A stretch of 64,000 nucleotides of DNA from Ctena decussata (GCA_963989385.1 OZ022498.1:103897298-103961297); one strand, 5' to 3'. Positions 1 to 10,604 are shown, numbered from the stretch's first letter. Program-made: numbers and translations. The notes: a model not told the origin generated them from the letters alone.

Positions 1-663
1 TAACAAAGAACTTCAATGATGTCTTTTCCAGAGCTTAATTAACTAAATGATTGATTTTCGGCACTATTTTGCCATGATGCAAGTCAACCAGCAATTTGCT
101 GTCACACTAATTAATGTTCCCACCATTATTTAACCCATTACATGCCTCCTAACTTATGTATCTTCAATACAAAAGAGTCCCTGTTGTTGTGTGACAACTG
201 CCATTTTTCAGCGGATGACAAAATCACTGAAATGGTATTGACAAAATACTAGTATATAAAGTCATTGCTGATTTATTATCGAGGTCCTATACCACGGTTT
301 GTCCGCCTGTATGAGGAGATAATCCACAAGCCTTAGCAAGTGGAAATCTCCCATACAGGTGATTCTAACACAGTGCTCCTGTAGAAGCAATGGAAAGTTT
401 CCTTGTTTTATTCTGCAACAATTCTCACTATCTCGGAGCGCGCGAGTCTAATTGCTGACATTACTGACGTTATTTTGTGATGTTTGGAGACATCAGACGG
501 TGCAACATCTCTTTTTCATTCTAAAATTGCCATAAAGCGTACATTTACCTGAGATGCAGTTAAGAATATTGGCTGGAGCATGAACCCGCTGGGAGGAAGG
601 TTGTAAGAGTTTGAATGAAAGGAATACATTTTCAGCCTATTTGCCTGTTAGAATCGAAATAGT
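1..663. other. Intron 5 of the EGF gene, no recognised feature
   Basis: AT-rich sequence lying downstream (left) of exon 5. No exon with EGF cysteines, no SINE and no clear inverted repeat was seen. Confidence 0.4.
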
Positions 664-818
664 TCAGCTCTAGCACTGAGTTGTTGATTATTAATTCACT
701 GTTTGGCGGTCAGTTGTAAGTAGATATATGACTCATGCTCCGTGCTCGCGATATGATCTACTTTACAACTGCCCTCCAAACAGTGAATTATTACTCAACA
801 ATTCACTGCTAGAGCTGA
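664..818. repeat. Foldback MITE with CAGCTCTAGC-type ends
   Basis: The left arm (CAGCTCTAGCACTGAGTTG, TTCACTGTTTGG, CAGTTGTAAG) is matched in reverse by the right arm (CTTTACAACTG, CCAAACAGTGAA, CAACAATTCACTGCTAGAGC). The loop holds ATGCTCCGTGCTCGCG. The target duplication is unclear. Confidence 0.7.
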
Positions 819-1025
819 TCTTTTTCTTAAACAAACCATAGTATGAGTATTTTATACCACCTTCATCAGAGTAGACCTTAAATAGTCGGGTTAAAGTTTG
901 CATTTCTAGCAAGTCTCCAAACCTTTTGATGATGCATTCTTCTCAAAGCCAGTTCTTATATCTTCTCTAACAATGTCCACACCCTTCCATGTCTCGAAAT
1001 GGTTAAAAATATTAAGCTTAACACT

Positions 1026-1210
1026 TTAAGCACCAGTGACGAAAATAGCATAATTTGCAAACAGGGTAGATCATGATGAGGCGCCTCATGTAGATCTACA
1101 CTGTTTGCTTTCTTGTCTTTGAATTCTCAGTATGATATTTCTTGGACAAGGCTTTTTTTTTTAATTTTTGCAGACCCAATTTGGTCGTCTGCCTTTTGGT
1201 GTTTTTATTC
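1026..1210. mobile_element. TTAA-type MITE, diverged copy
   Basis: It starts TTAAGCACCAGTGACGAAAA and carries the family's inner palindrome AAACAGGGTAGATC / GATCTACACTGTTT around GATGAGGCGCCTCAT. It ends in a TTTTTGGTG end like the copies near 41.4, 42.7 and 54.1 kb. The right-hand TTAA is mutated. Confidence 0.6.
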
Positions 1211-1293
1211 AAAACAAAAGGCCAGATCAGACACCTTTGCAACCGTGCAGATCTTTTAACAATGTCTGTATCTTCTAAAATGAGCACCCATAT

Positions 1294-1315
1294 CCCCCCC
1301 CCCCCCCCCCCCCCC
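1294..1315. repeat. Poly-C tract, 22 nt
   Basis: An uninterrupted run of 22 C (G on the transcribed strand) next to the TTAA-type MITE. Confidence 0.95.
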
Positions 1316-1519
1316 TGATTTGGACAGTGCATTAGACACACCAAAAACATGCCATGTCTAATTTAGTGAGAAAAATGTATCTCACTGACACATAGTTTAA
1401 TTAATTTTATTAAATAAAAACCTCATCCCATCTCAAGGAATTCTGTCTTAAGGTAAAGATAACCTCTGTTTCTCAAAAAATTAGAAATGGCCTCGATCAG
1501 ATGGATTGGATCACTCCGA

Positions 1520-1698
1520 CTTTATGTCCTTTTTAATAGTATTTCAATCATATCAGGATGAAGGGTGCTAATAAAAGGCTGTGTGCAATGGAATCCCGTT
1601 TGCGACTGAAAACATTTCTGCCTCTGGTGGGAATCAAACCAGGGACTGCTAGTCTGCTAGATCAGCAGGCCAGGGCTCAATCCACTGAGCAGAGGACT
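1520..1698 (-). mobile_element. tRNA-derived SINE, family A, near full length
   Basis: The left end holds the family tail (TTATGTCCTTTT and ATTTCAATCATATCAGGATG) and AAGGCTGTGTGCAATGGAA. The right end holds a reversed tRNA-like head with a B-box-like GGAATCAAACC and an A-box-like CCACTGAGC. It matches the forward copy at 10374-10542. Confidence 0.7.
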
Positions 1699-1939
1699 GA
1701 AGAAGGCTTCTGCTGTTTGCTAACTGAAGGAATTTTGCATACAGGGATTTTCTTTTCTAGTCCTCTTGCTGAAACTTACACTTCATTTCAATACCTTTTG
1801 TTTTGCTGGTCGCACATGTGGTGATTATGTTATCTCCCTTACTCATACAAAATAGACAAGTACAAGTTACTTCCCTTACATTATCAAGTGCCAAACTGGT
1901 TATGGCTTGCCATAAAAATCCGCAATATTGTGACAGATT

Positions 1940-2035
1940 GGTCTGATTAGACAGTACAGACTCAAATTACATTGCTCCTGAAGGAGCACTCTGATCAGGG
2001 TCCACGCTCCTGAAGGAGCAGTCTGATTAAGGTAA
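1940..2035. repeat. CTCCTGAAGGAGCA palindrome repeats
   Basis: Two copies of TGCTCCTGAAGGAGCA sit among GATCAGGGTC / CAGTCTGATT motifs. This is a degenerate piece of the GCAAACAGT...CTGATCAGG palindrome family, also seen at 10.0-10.7, 26.8, 45.05 and 51.8 kb. Confidence 0.5.
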
Positions 2036-2228
2036 TAGTTTGAGATGTCCCAATTTTTTTTATTTTTTTTTTTTTTTAACATTTGCCTGTACAATTGCTT
2101 AAACCACTATGATGATCATGAAAACAAAAATTTGCATATATTGCCTTAAACTCTAGTTCATGAAAATTTGTATAATTTGCAAAAAAAATCACAGATCTCC
2201 ATCTCAGCTTGCCAACGAAATCACTTAC

Positions 2229-2433
2229 ACAAATGAGCCATACTGGTTCTCACAAGAGCCTCCATTCTGACACAAATTTGGATTAGCCGTGCATTCATCT
2301 ATATCATCCTTACACGTTGAACCCGTGAACCCAAACAGACAGGTACACGTGTACCCGGACGGGTTAGAGGTACATGTGGCTCCATTAGAACATGGCTGAC
2401 TGAAACAGTGGTCCACCTTCTCACAATGTATTC
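2229..2433 (-). CDS. Exon 5: EGF domain 4 and start of a calcium-binding EGF domain
   Basis: Seen: an AATTGCAG acceptor (2435-2434) and a strong GTAAGTGA donor (2228) bound a 205 nt exon, phase 1 in and phase 2 out. It completes EGF 3 (GIHC) and carries all of EGF 4 (DHCFSQPCSNGATC, then YTCTCLFGFTGSTC). It then opens EGF 5 with DDIDECTANPNLCQNGGSC and ENQYGSFV. The D-I-D-E-C start is the calcium-binding signature. If the next residue is Cys, C-E-N-x4-F-x-C fits the known Asp/Asn beta-hydroxylation consensus. The split Val codon (GT|x) shows that the gene continues left of the window. I found no phase-2 EGF exon in 1-2228. Known relatives include Notch, Jagged, fibropellin and many shell-matrix proteins; the sequence does not choose among them. 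Confidence 0.9.
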
Positions 2434-2479
2434 CTGCAATTGAAATAGAATGTTACAATATAACAAATGAGATGGGTGT

Positions 2480-2768
2480 TGATGACAATTTACAGGAATG
2501 CCATATTTTTCCTAATAAACCCTCCTGCTCTAATAAACGTCCCCTTGCCTCTTTTCCAAAAATAATGTTATATCAACTTGCATGAATTCTTGTTTGCTTC
2601 TGTAGATGAGGTAGCTCTTTGAGATGGAGTCTACTCTCAAAAGAAAAAATTTGCTCCTTCCAAAACGGGGCAACTCCTAAAGGAAAGAATTTGCTCCTAC
2701 AGCAGCAAGTTCTTTCCTTTAAGAGTTGAATCCCATTTCGATTAAAGGCAAAAATGATTATGGCCAAG
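2480..2768 (-). mobile_element. Reversed fragment of the AATAAACGCCCC TIR element
   Basis: CTGCTCTAATAAACGTCCCC, GCATGAATTC and GAGGTAGCTCTTTGAGATGG occur in the same order, reversed, as in the element at 11338-11692. The AAAGGAAAGAATTTGCTCC module is at the right. This copy lies in intron 4, just upstream of exon 5. Confidence 0.55.
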
Positions 2769-3137
2769 TTGCGTCCCCTTTAAGTACTCATTCACCTCAA
2801 GCAGTATGCATCTGAGGGCCGCAAGGGAGATTAGTTCTGTACTAATTGTGTTACCCTCTTGAAATAAAGTCTTTATTATTATAATATGTTTAAGTACATA
2901 TTTTCTCATGATGCATGTCAGATTAATGATGTGTGTAAAACGGAACTTGCCGTTTTTATGGACAGGGCTGAGCTCATACACGTATATCAAAGATAGCTGA
3001 GGCCACTGTCATTGAACAATTTAAAAGTGTTAAAAACCTCAGTTCACAAACATGGATGATATATCAAGCCAATGGAAGGGTGATCACACTCAGACACTGG
3101 ACAGGTGGCAACTGAAAACCCTCATGCAGTCGACGAA

Positions 3138-3232
3138 CGCGGATCAAAAACCATTAGAAACAGAATTTTCTATTGCAAATTGGCGACAATTTGCAATCGA
3201 AAACGATGTTTCTAACGGTTTTTGATCCACGT
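3138..3232. repeat. Foldback repeat, GGATCAAAAACC ends
   Basis: Arms GGATCAAAAACCATTAGAAAC and GTTTCTAACGGTTTTTGATCC surround TTTGCAAATTG-type inner arms with a short loop (GGCGAC). It lies in intron 4. Confidence 0.75.
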
Positions 3233-3286
3233 TAATCAATTATTAAGAGCATTTTCACCTGCCGCCTGTCTGGCGTGGTGATATTA

Positions 3287-3410
3287 AAAAAGGCTGTGTG
3301 CAATGAACTGTTTTTACAGTTGAAAGAATTGTGCCTCTAGTTGGATTTGAACACAGACCACACAAACTATGTATATCGAGCAAGCCATGACACTAATTCA
3401 AAGAGGTGAT
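3287..3410 (-). mobile_element. SINE family A fragment
   Basis: It carries AAAAGGCTGTGTGCAATG followed by CTCTAGTTGGATTTGAACAC, the reversed head region of family A. The tail part is missing. Confidence 0.5.
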
Positions 3411-3467
3411 CAAGTCTTCTAGGGCTGAGTCGGGTAACTTTGGACAATGAGTAACTTGGGACATACC

Positions 3468-3545
3468 ATTGCAAACAGTGAAAAATCCAGATGAGACGGC
3501 TCATAATGAGCCGTCTCATCAGGATTGTCACTGTTTGCCCAGTTA
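3468..3545. repeat. GCAAACAGTG palindrome
   Basis: GCAAACAGTG...GATGAGACGGCTCATAATG and its inverted partner ATGAGCCGTCTCATC...CACTGTTTGC. It is the same inner palindrome as in the TTAA-type MITEs, here without their outer ends. Confidence 0.7.
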
Positions 3546-3651
3546 ATTTTGTTTTAATTCCAAACAACTGACATATAAAGGAAACAATGTCACTGTCCGA
3601 ATTTACCTGCTGTCCAAATTTGCCTGACTTGACCCTAATAGAGCAAATTAC

Positions 3652-3792
3652 CATGAAATCCTGCCTTGCAGACACAGTGGTAGACTGAGAGATCAGCAGC
3701 GTCTGTGTTCACACAGGTTCCTAAGTTCTGACATGGCTGATTGTAACAGGCACTCAGTGGACTCACACTCTCACACTGGGTACCTTCAAAAC
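3652..3792 (-). CDS. Exon 4: end of EGF domain 2 and EGF domain 3
   Basis: Seen: a TATTTCAG acceptor (3794-3793) and a GTAATT donor (3651) bound a 141 nt exon in phase 1-1, the symmetrical class common for EGF modules and compatible with exon shuffling. It reads GFEGTQC, the sixth cysteine of EGF 2. It then carries EGF 3: ACYNQPCQNLGTC, a loop with TDAADLSVY, then HCVCKAGFHG. The conserved Gly-aromatic-x-Gly motif is present at both joins. The last cysteine of EGF 3 lies in the next exon. No calcium-binding D-x-D/N-E signature is seen here, so this is a plain EGF-like repeat. Confidence 0.87.
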
Positions 3793-3899
3793 CTGAAATA
3801 TTCAAATAACATTAAATTTTGGAGAGCTATGATGACACCTTTTTTTTCGGCTTAACCTTAGTATTGACCTACATTTTAAGTATTTCATTGACCAATATT

Positions 3900-4873
3900 A
3901 ACACACCTCAGATTTTGATGTAAGTAGCTTACTTTCGCTTTCTCTTTCTACTTTCAGTTTCATTTGATTGTTGGCGTATAAACCATGCAGTGATGAATCT
4001 AGATAATCCGGTCCAAATCGCTTTTTGCCAAAGAACATTTCGCCTGTTATGTCGCTCATGTAAAATATAAAACCAACAATATAACTGACACAGACATCGA
4101 AGATGAAATTAAGTAATTGTTGCTGGCTTAGTTGTTGATGTTGTGTTGGAACTGCGACACTTTTAAGCTTATATGTGGGTGGTTAGCCAACCAATCCTCA
4201 TTGTTATGTGCAACAAAGCCAGATGCCAATTAAAATTCAAAAGCACTTCTGAAATCGAAACCCCAACACCAACAACAAATACGCATATCAACATGCCCAT
4301 CCGTACTATCTGATCAGCACACTGGATGTGTTACATGTACCTGACTATAATTCAAGAAATCTTAACTTCTATTTATCTTGATCAGGTTACGTCTAAGGGA
4401 CACAAATACTATATTCGTTTACCACTGAATTTCAAAGTGTTGCCTCCCTTTATTGGATCATCATTTATACGGTCTAAGGGAAATAATGCATTCCCCAAGC
4501 CCATAATGATATATTCAGTATTTCTTCCCTTGTGTCTGATTGCTACATTTGGACTACATAAACTTTCTGCTACAGTGAGGTCCCTGATCAAGCTGCCCAG
4601 AGGTAAATTTATGGTCACTGCCTCTGGCCCTTATAAATACCATCTTCATGAGGACTGGCCTGGATATCCAGGCCTCAAACAAAATGAGTCTAGCCCCAGT
4701 TATTAGGCCTTGTTTGCTTGATTTTAAGTCTTCTAGTTCACATAAAGTCAAGTTTGCTGTAATTATGTGAGAACTTTCGCACTTGCACTGCAAAAGCTCT
4801 CCACCTTTTTCTCTTCAGCAAAAACAGTAGTGTTTATGCATGCAGTGCATTTGAAATGTAATACAATATTGTT
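3900..4873. other. Intron 3, no recognised feature
   Basis: Unique-looking AT-rich DNA. A 126-codon open frame on the plus strand has no recognisable domain or splice support and is not called. Confidence 0.35.
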
Positions 4874-5120
4874 CTGGGCCCGGTTGTTCAAAACTAACAA
4901 CGTCGTTAGTTAACGTTTCGTTAAAATTTCAAATGTTTAAATCTCAAATACACCAATATTTTTTGTTGAAAAAATGTGAGCAGCTTTTGCATTGCAAAAG
5001 CTTCTCACATCTTTGCAACAAAAATATCAGTGTATTTAGTTATAAAGTCATAAAACACTTAATGAGTTTTCCGCTTAACGAGCTTGTTAGGCTAACGATG
5101 CTTTGAACAACTGGGCCCAG
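4874..5120. mobile_element. MITE with CTGGGCCCGGTTGTTCAAA ends
   Basis: Terminal inverted repeats CTGGGCCCGGTTGTTCAAA / TTTGAACAACTGGGCCCAG, with a second inner pair CTAACAACG / ...CTAACGATG. The centre is a palindrome (TGTGAGCAGCTTTTGCA / TGCAAAAGCTTCTCACA). Superfamily not assigned; the target duplication is not clear. Confidence 0.8.
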
Positions 5121-5564
5121 GTTTTTTTTAACAACTGGATCTAGACAACTCAGACAGACTGTCCAAATACCTCAGATAAATACAGTAACTGTGTTATAGT
5201 ACAGTCAGTGCGTTCTCTCCTCCAGACAAGTCTTACCCTTGAAGACATGAAAAAATCTCCCCATGCTATTTACCTTGGTATTTTGTAATAATCTTCTGGC
5301 TTTGTGATTAATTTCATCTCATCTCTCAATGTAAGAAGACTGCATGTGTTCATTAACCCCCAAAATAGATTACAGTTTTTGAATCATTTTTCTGTCTGCA
5401 GCTTGCAAAAAAATGTTCTACAGAAATAGCAGAAATGTCTGATTGCATATTTATTATAAGTCAGTTATATGTGGTCCGGATAAGCTTTGGACAGCATTCA
5501 GTGAGGTCTGATGAGTTATTGAATAAGATTTCATTACATCATGTCTCGTATAATGCTCATGATA

Positions 5565-5785
5565 AGAAAGGGATGATTTAGGGATAATTTTCCATATTTC
5601 TCAATGAAAACTGATGTTGGGCCCCTCATTAGAACTGTCTTACTTCCTAATGAAAAGCTTTGTTTTGACCCCTCATTAGAACCATCTCAGTGAGTCAGTT
5701 TTAATGGGGGGCACAACATACGCTTTTAATGAGAAATAAGAAAAATTATCTTGGACTTATCCTCAAAACCCCATATTATGCATAT
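5565..5785. mobile_element. hAT-like foldback MITE, badly decayed copy
   Basis: It keeps GGGATAATTTTCCATATTTCTCA, two CCCCTCATTAGAAC blocks and GAGAAATAAGAAAAATTATC in the family order. The two arms are no longer matched and the ends are lost. Confidence 0.5.
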
Positions 5786-6049
5786 AACAGTAAGCTTTGT
5801 GATGTGGATAAGCTCTGGACCCCAATCTATGAGATCTGAGGAGTCTTTAAGTAACATTTGATTAACTTGAGAGTCCTCTAAAAATTCTTCTAAACCAATC
5901 TAAAAAGATCCCAAAATTTCTTTTTTTAATGGATAGAGACTACAGAAGAAACCTGACCCACACCATCAGAAGTCCAGGGCATTAACGACCATGGTCAACA
6001 TTGCCAGTAGAGCTTAGAACCTGAATTAAAGCTTAAAGTGCCGAAAGAT

Positions 6050-6215
6050 GAAACTAGATGAATTTCCAAACAGATCATGATGAAGCCACATACAAGGATC
6101 TTCACTGCTTAACCTATGGTCTTTGAATTCTCAATATGATATATAGCAATTGGATGAAACATTTTTTTTAAATTATGCTATTTAGTAAATTTTGACATCT
6201 TTTTTAGCACTTCAA
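6050..6215. mobile_element. TTAA-type MITE remnant
   Basis: GATCATGATGAAGCC, GATCTTCACTG and GTCTTTGAATTCTCAATATGATAT follow the order of the copies at 1.0 and 41.3 kb, but the termini are eroded. Confidence 0.4.
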
Positions 6216-6565
6216 GGGGTGCGATGAAGGCATGGATAGAACATTATGTGTGAACTGAACATTATGCATTATGCATTGTAGTCCTACAAAAACACAGAGT
6301 TCAAATATGTCATCTCTAGTCAGAAATACCGCACATGTAGTGTAACCTGCGTAATCTACGCACCATACAACCTTCGACTTTTGTAGACTAAGTTCATATT
6401 TTACTGCACAGAACCACCTTGATGCTGTTTGTTACTTGTATCTTTTTCTCATCTTTAACAATATGTACAATGTACTGTAAAGACCAGCCTAGACATTGGG
6501 ACAGAGGTGCCTGTGCAAATAGTTAAGGCCTAGATAAGGCCTCCAGATCTAGGCGATCCAATGGT

Positions 6566-6759
6566 CAGTGTTCCAGATAAGACATGGTAACAGGGATAAT
6601 TCAGATATACTCTTTTCTTATTTGTCAGTGAATAACATATATTGTGACTCCTCATTAGAGCTGTCTCAGCGAGATGGTTCTAATGAGGGGTCACAACACG
6701 TTTTGGTGTAAAAAAGGGAAAATGTCCCAAATTATTCCTATTATCCCATCTCATCCTTA
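6566..6759. mobile_element. hAT-like foldback MITE, subfamily A
   Basis: Ends CAGTGTTCCAGATAAG and a decayed right end. The centre reads TTAGAGCTGTCTC...GAGATGGTTCTAA. The right arm has drifted (CTCATCCTTAG instead of CTTATCTGGAG). Confidence 0.65.
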
Positions 6760-6839
6760 GCACTTATAACAGTTTTTACTGGTCATTCTCCTACCAGAAA
6801 AAAAAAAGAAGAAAATTTGAGCTTTTATGGTAAATATCT

Positions 6840-6905
6840 CATTTGTTGAAAATATCAGCAATTTCACTCATGCTACGCACTCATGAAATTGCTGATATTT
6901 ACAAC
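6840..6905. repeat. Short inverted repeat around ATATCAGCAATTTCA
   Basis: ATATCAGCAATTTCA and TGAAATTGCTGATAT are separated by a 17 nt loop holding TCATGCTACGCACT. A wider pair GTAAATATC / GATATTTAC is also visible. Confidence 0.7.
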
Positions 6906-7342
6906 ACATTCGATGAAAAATATTTGGTATTCACCTAAAAAAGCAAATAACCTCTATATCTTAAACTCTGGCACCTTTTCATACCTACAGCCCACCTTAT
7001 TACATAACATGGCAGAATTCCATATCTTGTACAGAAAAGATGATCTATTAATAATGTGTTATGTCTGGGGTGAAAAATTCCACAAAGGTTCAGATAGTTG
7101 CTCGACCTGCCGTAACAGCTGTCAATATCATAAAATTATGCGAAAATGGCCCATCGATGCCAAAAACTACAGCTAGTTTTTCTACAAGCGCCTGCTATGT
7201 TTTTTCAAGTGCTGCAGCAGACGTATGCTCAACCAAGAATAACAGCACCAAAAACCAAAATTATGCTTTTGGTTTGTTTAGTTCGATGTTTAGAGTTTCG
7301 ACTGTCAAGAAATTATGTCATCAATTTGTTTTCTCTCTGTGC

Positions 7343-7547
7343 CAGTGCTCCAGATAAGAGGGGGTGACATGGATAATTAAGGATAATTTTCCATATTTCT
7401 ACATAAAAACATATCTTGTGACCCCTCATTTAAACCATCTCATCGAGACGGTTCTAATGAGGGTCACAACATATGTTTTCATTAAGAAATAATTAAGAAC
7501 AATTATCTCTGAATTATTCTCAATACATTCTCTTATCTGGAGCTCTG
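7343..7547. mobile_element. hAT-like foldback MITE, subfamily A
   Basis: The left end is CAGTGCTCCAGATAAG and the right end CTTATCTGGAGCTCTG. Centre: AACCATCTCATCGAGACGGTT. Both arms keep the ACATAT / TTGTGACC and GGTCACAACATATG blocks. Confidence 0.8.
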
Positions 7548-7589
7548 CTGAGCTTCATAAGGGAACTGGTGGTGTTGATGCTTGGGAAA

Positions 7590-7700
7590 ATTTTCACCCC
7601 ACAATCAAGGTGGCTCAAATGAGGAGTCACACAACATATACTTTTCTGGAAATTTAAAAAAATACCCCAGAACTATTAATTCATCCATCCCTTGATTAAG
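7590..7700. mobile_element. Half copy of the hAT-like foldback MITE
   Basis: Only the right arm is clear: GAGGAGTCACACAACATATAC, then AAATACCCCAGAACTATTAAT. It lies between two fuller copies. Confidence 0.4.
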
Positions 7701-7972
7701 AGCTAAGCTTCCAGTTACCATGATCTGCAACTTGGAATGGAACTTCACAAAGCTTCAGATAATGTGGATTTCTGATGACAAAACCGGAATAACTTATTTT
7801 TAATGATAATCTGAGGATAATATAGGGTGTGGCATAAATTAGAACTGCCATGCCAACTGATTCTAATGATATGCTGCCATATTTTTTTTTCTTTATAGTT
7901 GAAACCTTATGTTATCCATAGAAACTTTCTTTCTAGAATTCCCTCATATTGCTGTTCCATCAGAATCATCTC

Positions 7973-8165
7973 CAGAGCTCCAGATAAGAGGGGGTAGTGA
8001 AGATAATTTTTCTTATTTCTCAACGAAAACATATCTTGTGACCCCTCATTAGAACCGTCTCGATGAGACGGTTCTAATGATGGGTCACAAAAAAAATATG
8101 TTTTTTTTTTTTTATAAATATGAATAATTATTCCTTAGTTATCCCTGTTACCGCTTCTTATCTGG
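7973..8165. mobile_element. hAT-like foldback MITE, subfamily A
   Basis: Starts CAGAGCTCCAGATAAG. The centre AGAACCGTCTCGATGAGACG is a near-perfect palindrome. A T-run of 14 interrupts the right arm, which ends CTTATCTGG before decaying. Confidence 0.8.
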
Positions 8166-8396
8166 ACCATTGACCTCATGAATAAGATGCAAAATGTTAT
8201 CTTTATATAGAAAAATGGAAAATTATCCCAAGGTTATCAAATTTTTCATTTTGTCCAGCCCCCTATGTAAAAAGATCACAGCCAGTCCTGTAGGTGTGTG
8301 TTGTCTCCATAAAAGTCTTGGGTACACTTTCAGAAAGAGCAACTCTTACTTATTTTGTTTGCGTCCCATCTCAATGGGAGTCAGCTCTAAAGAAGA

Positions 8397-8488
8397 CCCA
8401 GCAGGCACATGACGTCATACTGATGTTGATGCGACGTGTTGACGTCGCATCAACATCTGTGTGACATCATTCCACATCTGCCCGCTGA
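8397..8488. mobile_element. GACGTC palindrome MITE, diverged
   Basis: CCCAGCAGGCACATGACGTC at the left and a CTGCCCGCTG end at the right, with the palindrome GATGCGACGTG...GACGTCGCATC in the centre. Confidence 0.7.
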
Positions 8489-8513
8489 GGAGTAGACACT
8501 TTAACCCATTCTA

Positions 8514-9418
8514 TTCGGGATACCCCTTTATGCCCCTATTCCACACAGACCACGAATCCAAAGAATCTCCACGAATCGATAGATATTAGAATTCGTGGCG
8601 ATTGTACATTTTCTGGTCCGATTCATGATGCTCTACGATTCAGATACGATACAAGTACGATAGGGTTACGAATATTTGTGGGATTCGACTGGATTCCGCT
8701 GGACCCGCACGAATATTGCCAAGAATTCAGTACGATTTACAAGAATGTCTTTGGATATACTGCACAAAGAATACGCCGAATGCAGTTACAAATAAAAATA
8801 AATTCGTGACTATTCTTGAAAATCCGTGGGATTTCTCTCAAGATATGTATAAAAAGCCCAAAGCCTGATCAGACCCTTTGCTGTACGCACATATTAAGTA
8901 GGAGTCATCAGAAAACTATGGCCACAAAATGAAGTCTCTACCCACCAGGCACATGACCTCGTAACGACGTCGTACTAAGGTCACTGCAACGTAGTGACGT
9001 CTCGTCAACGTCATTTGCCCGCTGGGTAGATAAATGCATGTGTCCAGAGTCTTCACTGTGCGCAAATGCATCGAGGTACAAACTCAAAAATCCCCGAATG
9101 AGTTGAGAACACCTATAAACGCCGCCGAGCCGATTTCGATTCAGTTACGATGCCTAAGAATGCACTAACACTGTGTTACGAATTAACTACGAATTTTTTG
9201 AATCGGGAATTCGTGGCCAAAATTTTAACCAGCTCAAAACTTTTGCCACGAATTCCCGATTGCTCAAGAATTGCAAGAACTGACTACGAAAATATACGAT
9301 TCAGTTAAGAACTTCACAAAGTGATTACGATTCAGCTACGAATTTTAAAATTTCTCAATTCGTGGTGCTTCGTGGGATTCGTGGTCTGTGTGGAAAAGGG
9401 GCATTAGGGGTATCTGGG
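8514..9418. mobile_element. 900 bp TIR element with CACGAATC-rich arms
   Basis: Terminal pair GATACCCCTTTATGCCCC / GGGGCATTAGGGGTATC, followed inside by CACACAGACCACGAATCC / GGATTCGTGGTCTGTGTG. The interior is full of ATTCGTGG, CTACGATTC and ACGAATT words on both strands. No coding region was seen. A GACGTC palindrome (8941-9026) is nested in it. Superfamily not assigned. Confidence 0.75.
8941..9026. mobile_element. GACGTC palindrome MITE nested in the 900 bp element
   Basis: Left CCCACCAGGCACATGACC, right GTCATTTGCCCGCTGGG. The inner GACGTC sites are partly decayed. Confidence 0.6.
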
Positions 9419-9492
9419 CAAACAGTTTGGATCCAGATCAGGCCCCACAAATGTGGGGCCTGATCTGAGATCCAAACTGTTTGCTGCCTAGA
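9413..9492. repeat. GGCAAACAGTTTGGATC palindrome
   Basis: GGCAAACAGTTTGGATC...AGATCAGGCCCCACA is matched by TGTGGGGCCTGATCT...GATCCAAACTGTTTGC around a 3-4 nt loop. It is a clean hairpin of about 75 nt and directly abuts the 900 bp element. Confidence 0.85.
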
Positions 9493-9714
9493 CATCATTT
9501 ATACAAGAGTTGGTTAGACCAATATTGTCAAAATATTCTTGATTTTTGATGCAGTTGACAATTTCAGCAGACGACAAAAAATATGCAGAATACAATGGGT
9601 TAAGAGTTGAGCCAATCTTGGACAGTCTGTGTCATGCAAGAAAGAAACCAGGTTACAAAATTTGTTTCTCTTTGTAAAAATGGAGGAAAACGTGGAGGTA
9701 AACCTTAAACTAAC

Positions 9715-9860
9715 CGGGAGAACAGTGACAATCTGCTGCAGGCTCTCCACTATCACCTTGTACCACTCGACATGTTCCGTTGTTAGAACAAACGCTGTTT
9801 CCGTTTATCCGACAGGGGTTATCAATCTGGCAATAGTCACCAATATGGTCCGGGTCACAT
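9715..9860 (-). CDS. Exon 3: end of EGF domain 1 and most of EGF domain 2
   Basis: Seen: a TTCTTTCAG acceptor (9862-9861) and a GTTAGT donor (9714) bound a 146 nt exon without stops, phase 2 in and phase 1 out. It starts CDPDHIGDYC, giving cysteines 5 and 6 of EGF 1. It continues with QIDNPCRINGNSVC and SNNGTC, then a Gly/Ser/Glu-rich loop and DCHCSPG, giving cysteines 1-5 of EGF 2. The loop between cysteines 3 and 4 (RVVQGDSGEPAAD) is longer than in a compact EGF domain but tolerable for the family. The final G joins GT of the next exon to form the conserved Gly before an aromatic residue. The upstream intron is about 37 kb. An extra phase 2-2 exon hidden in that intron cannot be ruled out, but none is needed to complete a domain. 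Confidence 0.85.
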
Positions 9861-10024
9861 CTGAAAGAATATAATCATTTCAGTGAGAAGACGAAGTAAA
9901 CTTATAGCTGTCTTGTAAAATTTTAAAGACCATTATACAGTCAGAGTTCTTAAATTACATGAACCTCACCCCACTGCCTATGATGATCAATGTACCTGGT
10001 AACAGCTGTACCATTGGGACTTTC

Positions 10025-10145
10025 ATAGGACTCATGACCATGATCAGACTGCTGACCCTGATCAGACTACTGAGCCTGGTTAAGCTGCTTCACACAGACC
10101 CTAAACAAACTGTTCCTTTAGAAGCAGTCTGATCAGGATCTTCTT
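10025..10145. repeat. GATCAGACTGCT repeat cluster
   Basis: Several CTGATCAGACTRCTGA-like words in a row and a TTAGAAGCAGTCTGATCAGG end. A degenerate member of the CTGATCAGG palindrome family. The surrounding intron 2 sequence to 10370 shows nothing else. Confidence 0.4.
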
Positions 10146-10373
10146 TCTTCACTGTTGTAAAAAAACAGTCAAGGGAGAAAACCTTCAAGGGAGAAAAATC
10201 TAGCAATCCCATATTTCATTTCTAAAGCAGTTTTCTCCCTTGGCAAGACCAAAAATCAGATTTGTAAAGACATACTGGACCGGTACTAGTATTCCTCCTG
10301 ACAGGAAATTCTATCATAATTCTCTAAATAATCAGACAAAATAATAACTATCTAACATTCCAGCATAATAAAA

Positions 10374-10542
10374 GGCACCCTGGTAGCTCAGTAGGCTAAG
10401 CCCTGGCCTACTGATCTAGTGGTCCTGGGTTCGAGACCCGCTGGCGGCAGGAACCTTTTTAATCCTAAACAGGGTTCAATTGCACACAGCCTTTTCATTA
10501 TCACTGATATGACTGAAATATGGTTGAAAAGGACGTAAAATT
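10374..10542 (+). mobile_element. tRNA-derived SINE, family A, full copy
   Basis: A tRNA-like head (GGCACCCTGGTAGCTCAGTA as A-box region, GGGTTCGAGACCC as B-box and T-arm) runs to about 10450. It is followed by the family body (GGGTTCAATTGCACACAGCC, CATTATCAC) and the tail GTTGAAAAGGACGTAAAAT. The acceptor stem does not pair well, so it is a retroposon and not a working tRNA gene. Confidence 0.8.
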
Positions 10543-10604
10543 GCAAGTCACCCATCAATCCATACGAGAGTAACGAGACAAAACAAAACTTCCAACAGAA
10601 TGGC

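Noticed and set aside
550..589. Possible 38 nt minus-strand exon with a TCCTCCCAG acceptor and GTAAATG donor, in the right place for EGF exon 6
   Set aside because: The translation in the required phase has no cysteine and does not continue the EGF domain.
4326..4706. 126-codon plus frame in intron 3
   Set aside because: No domain, no splice support, antisense to the host gene; length is within chance for such a window.
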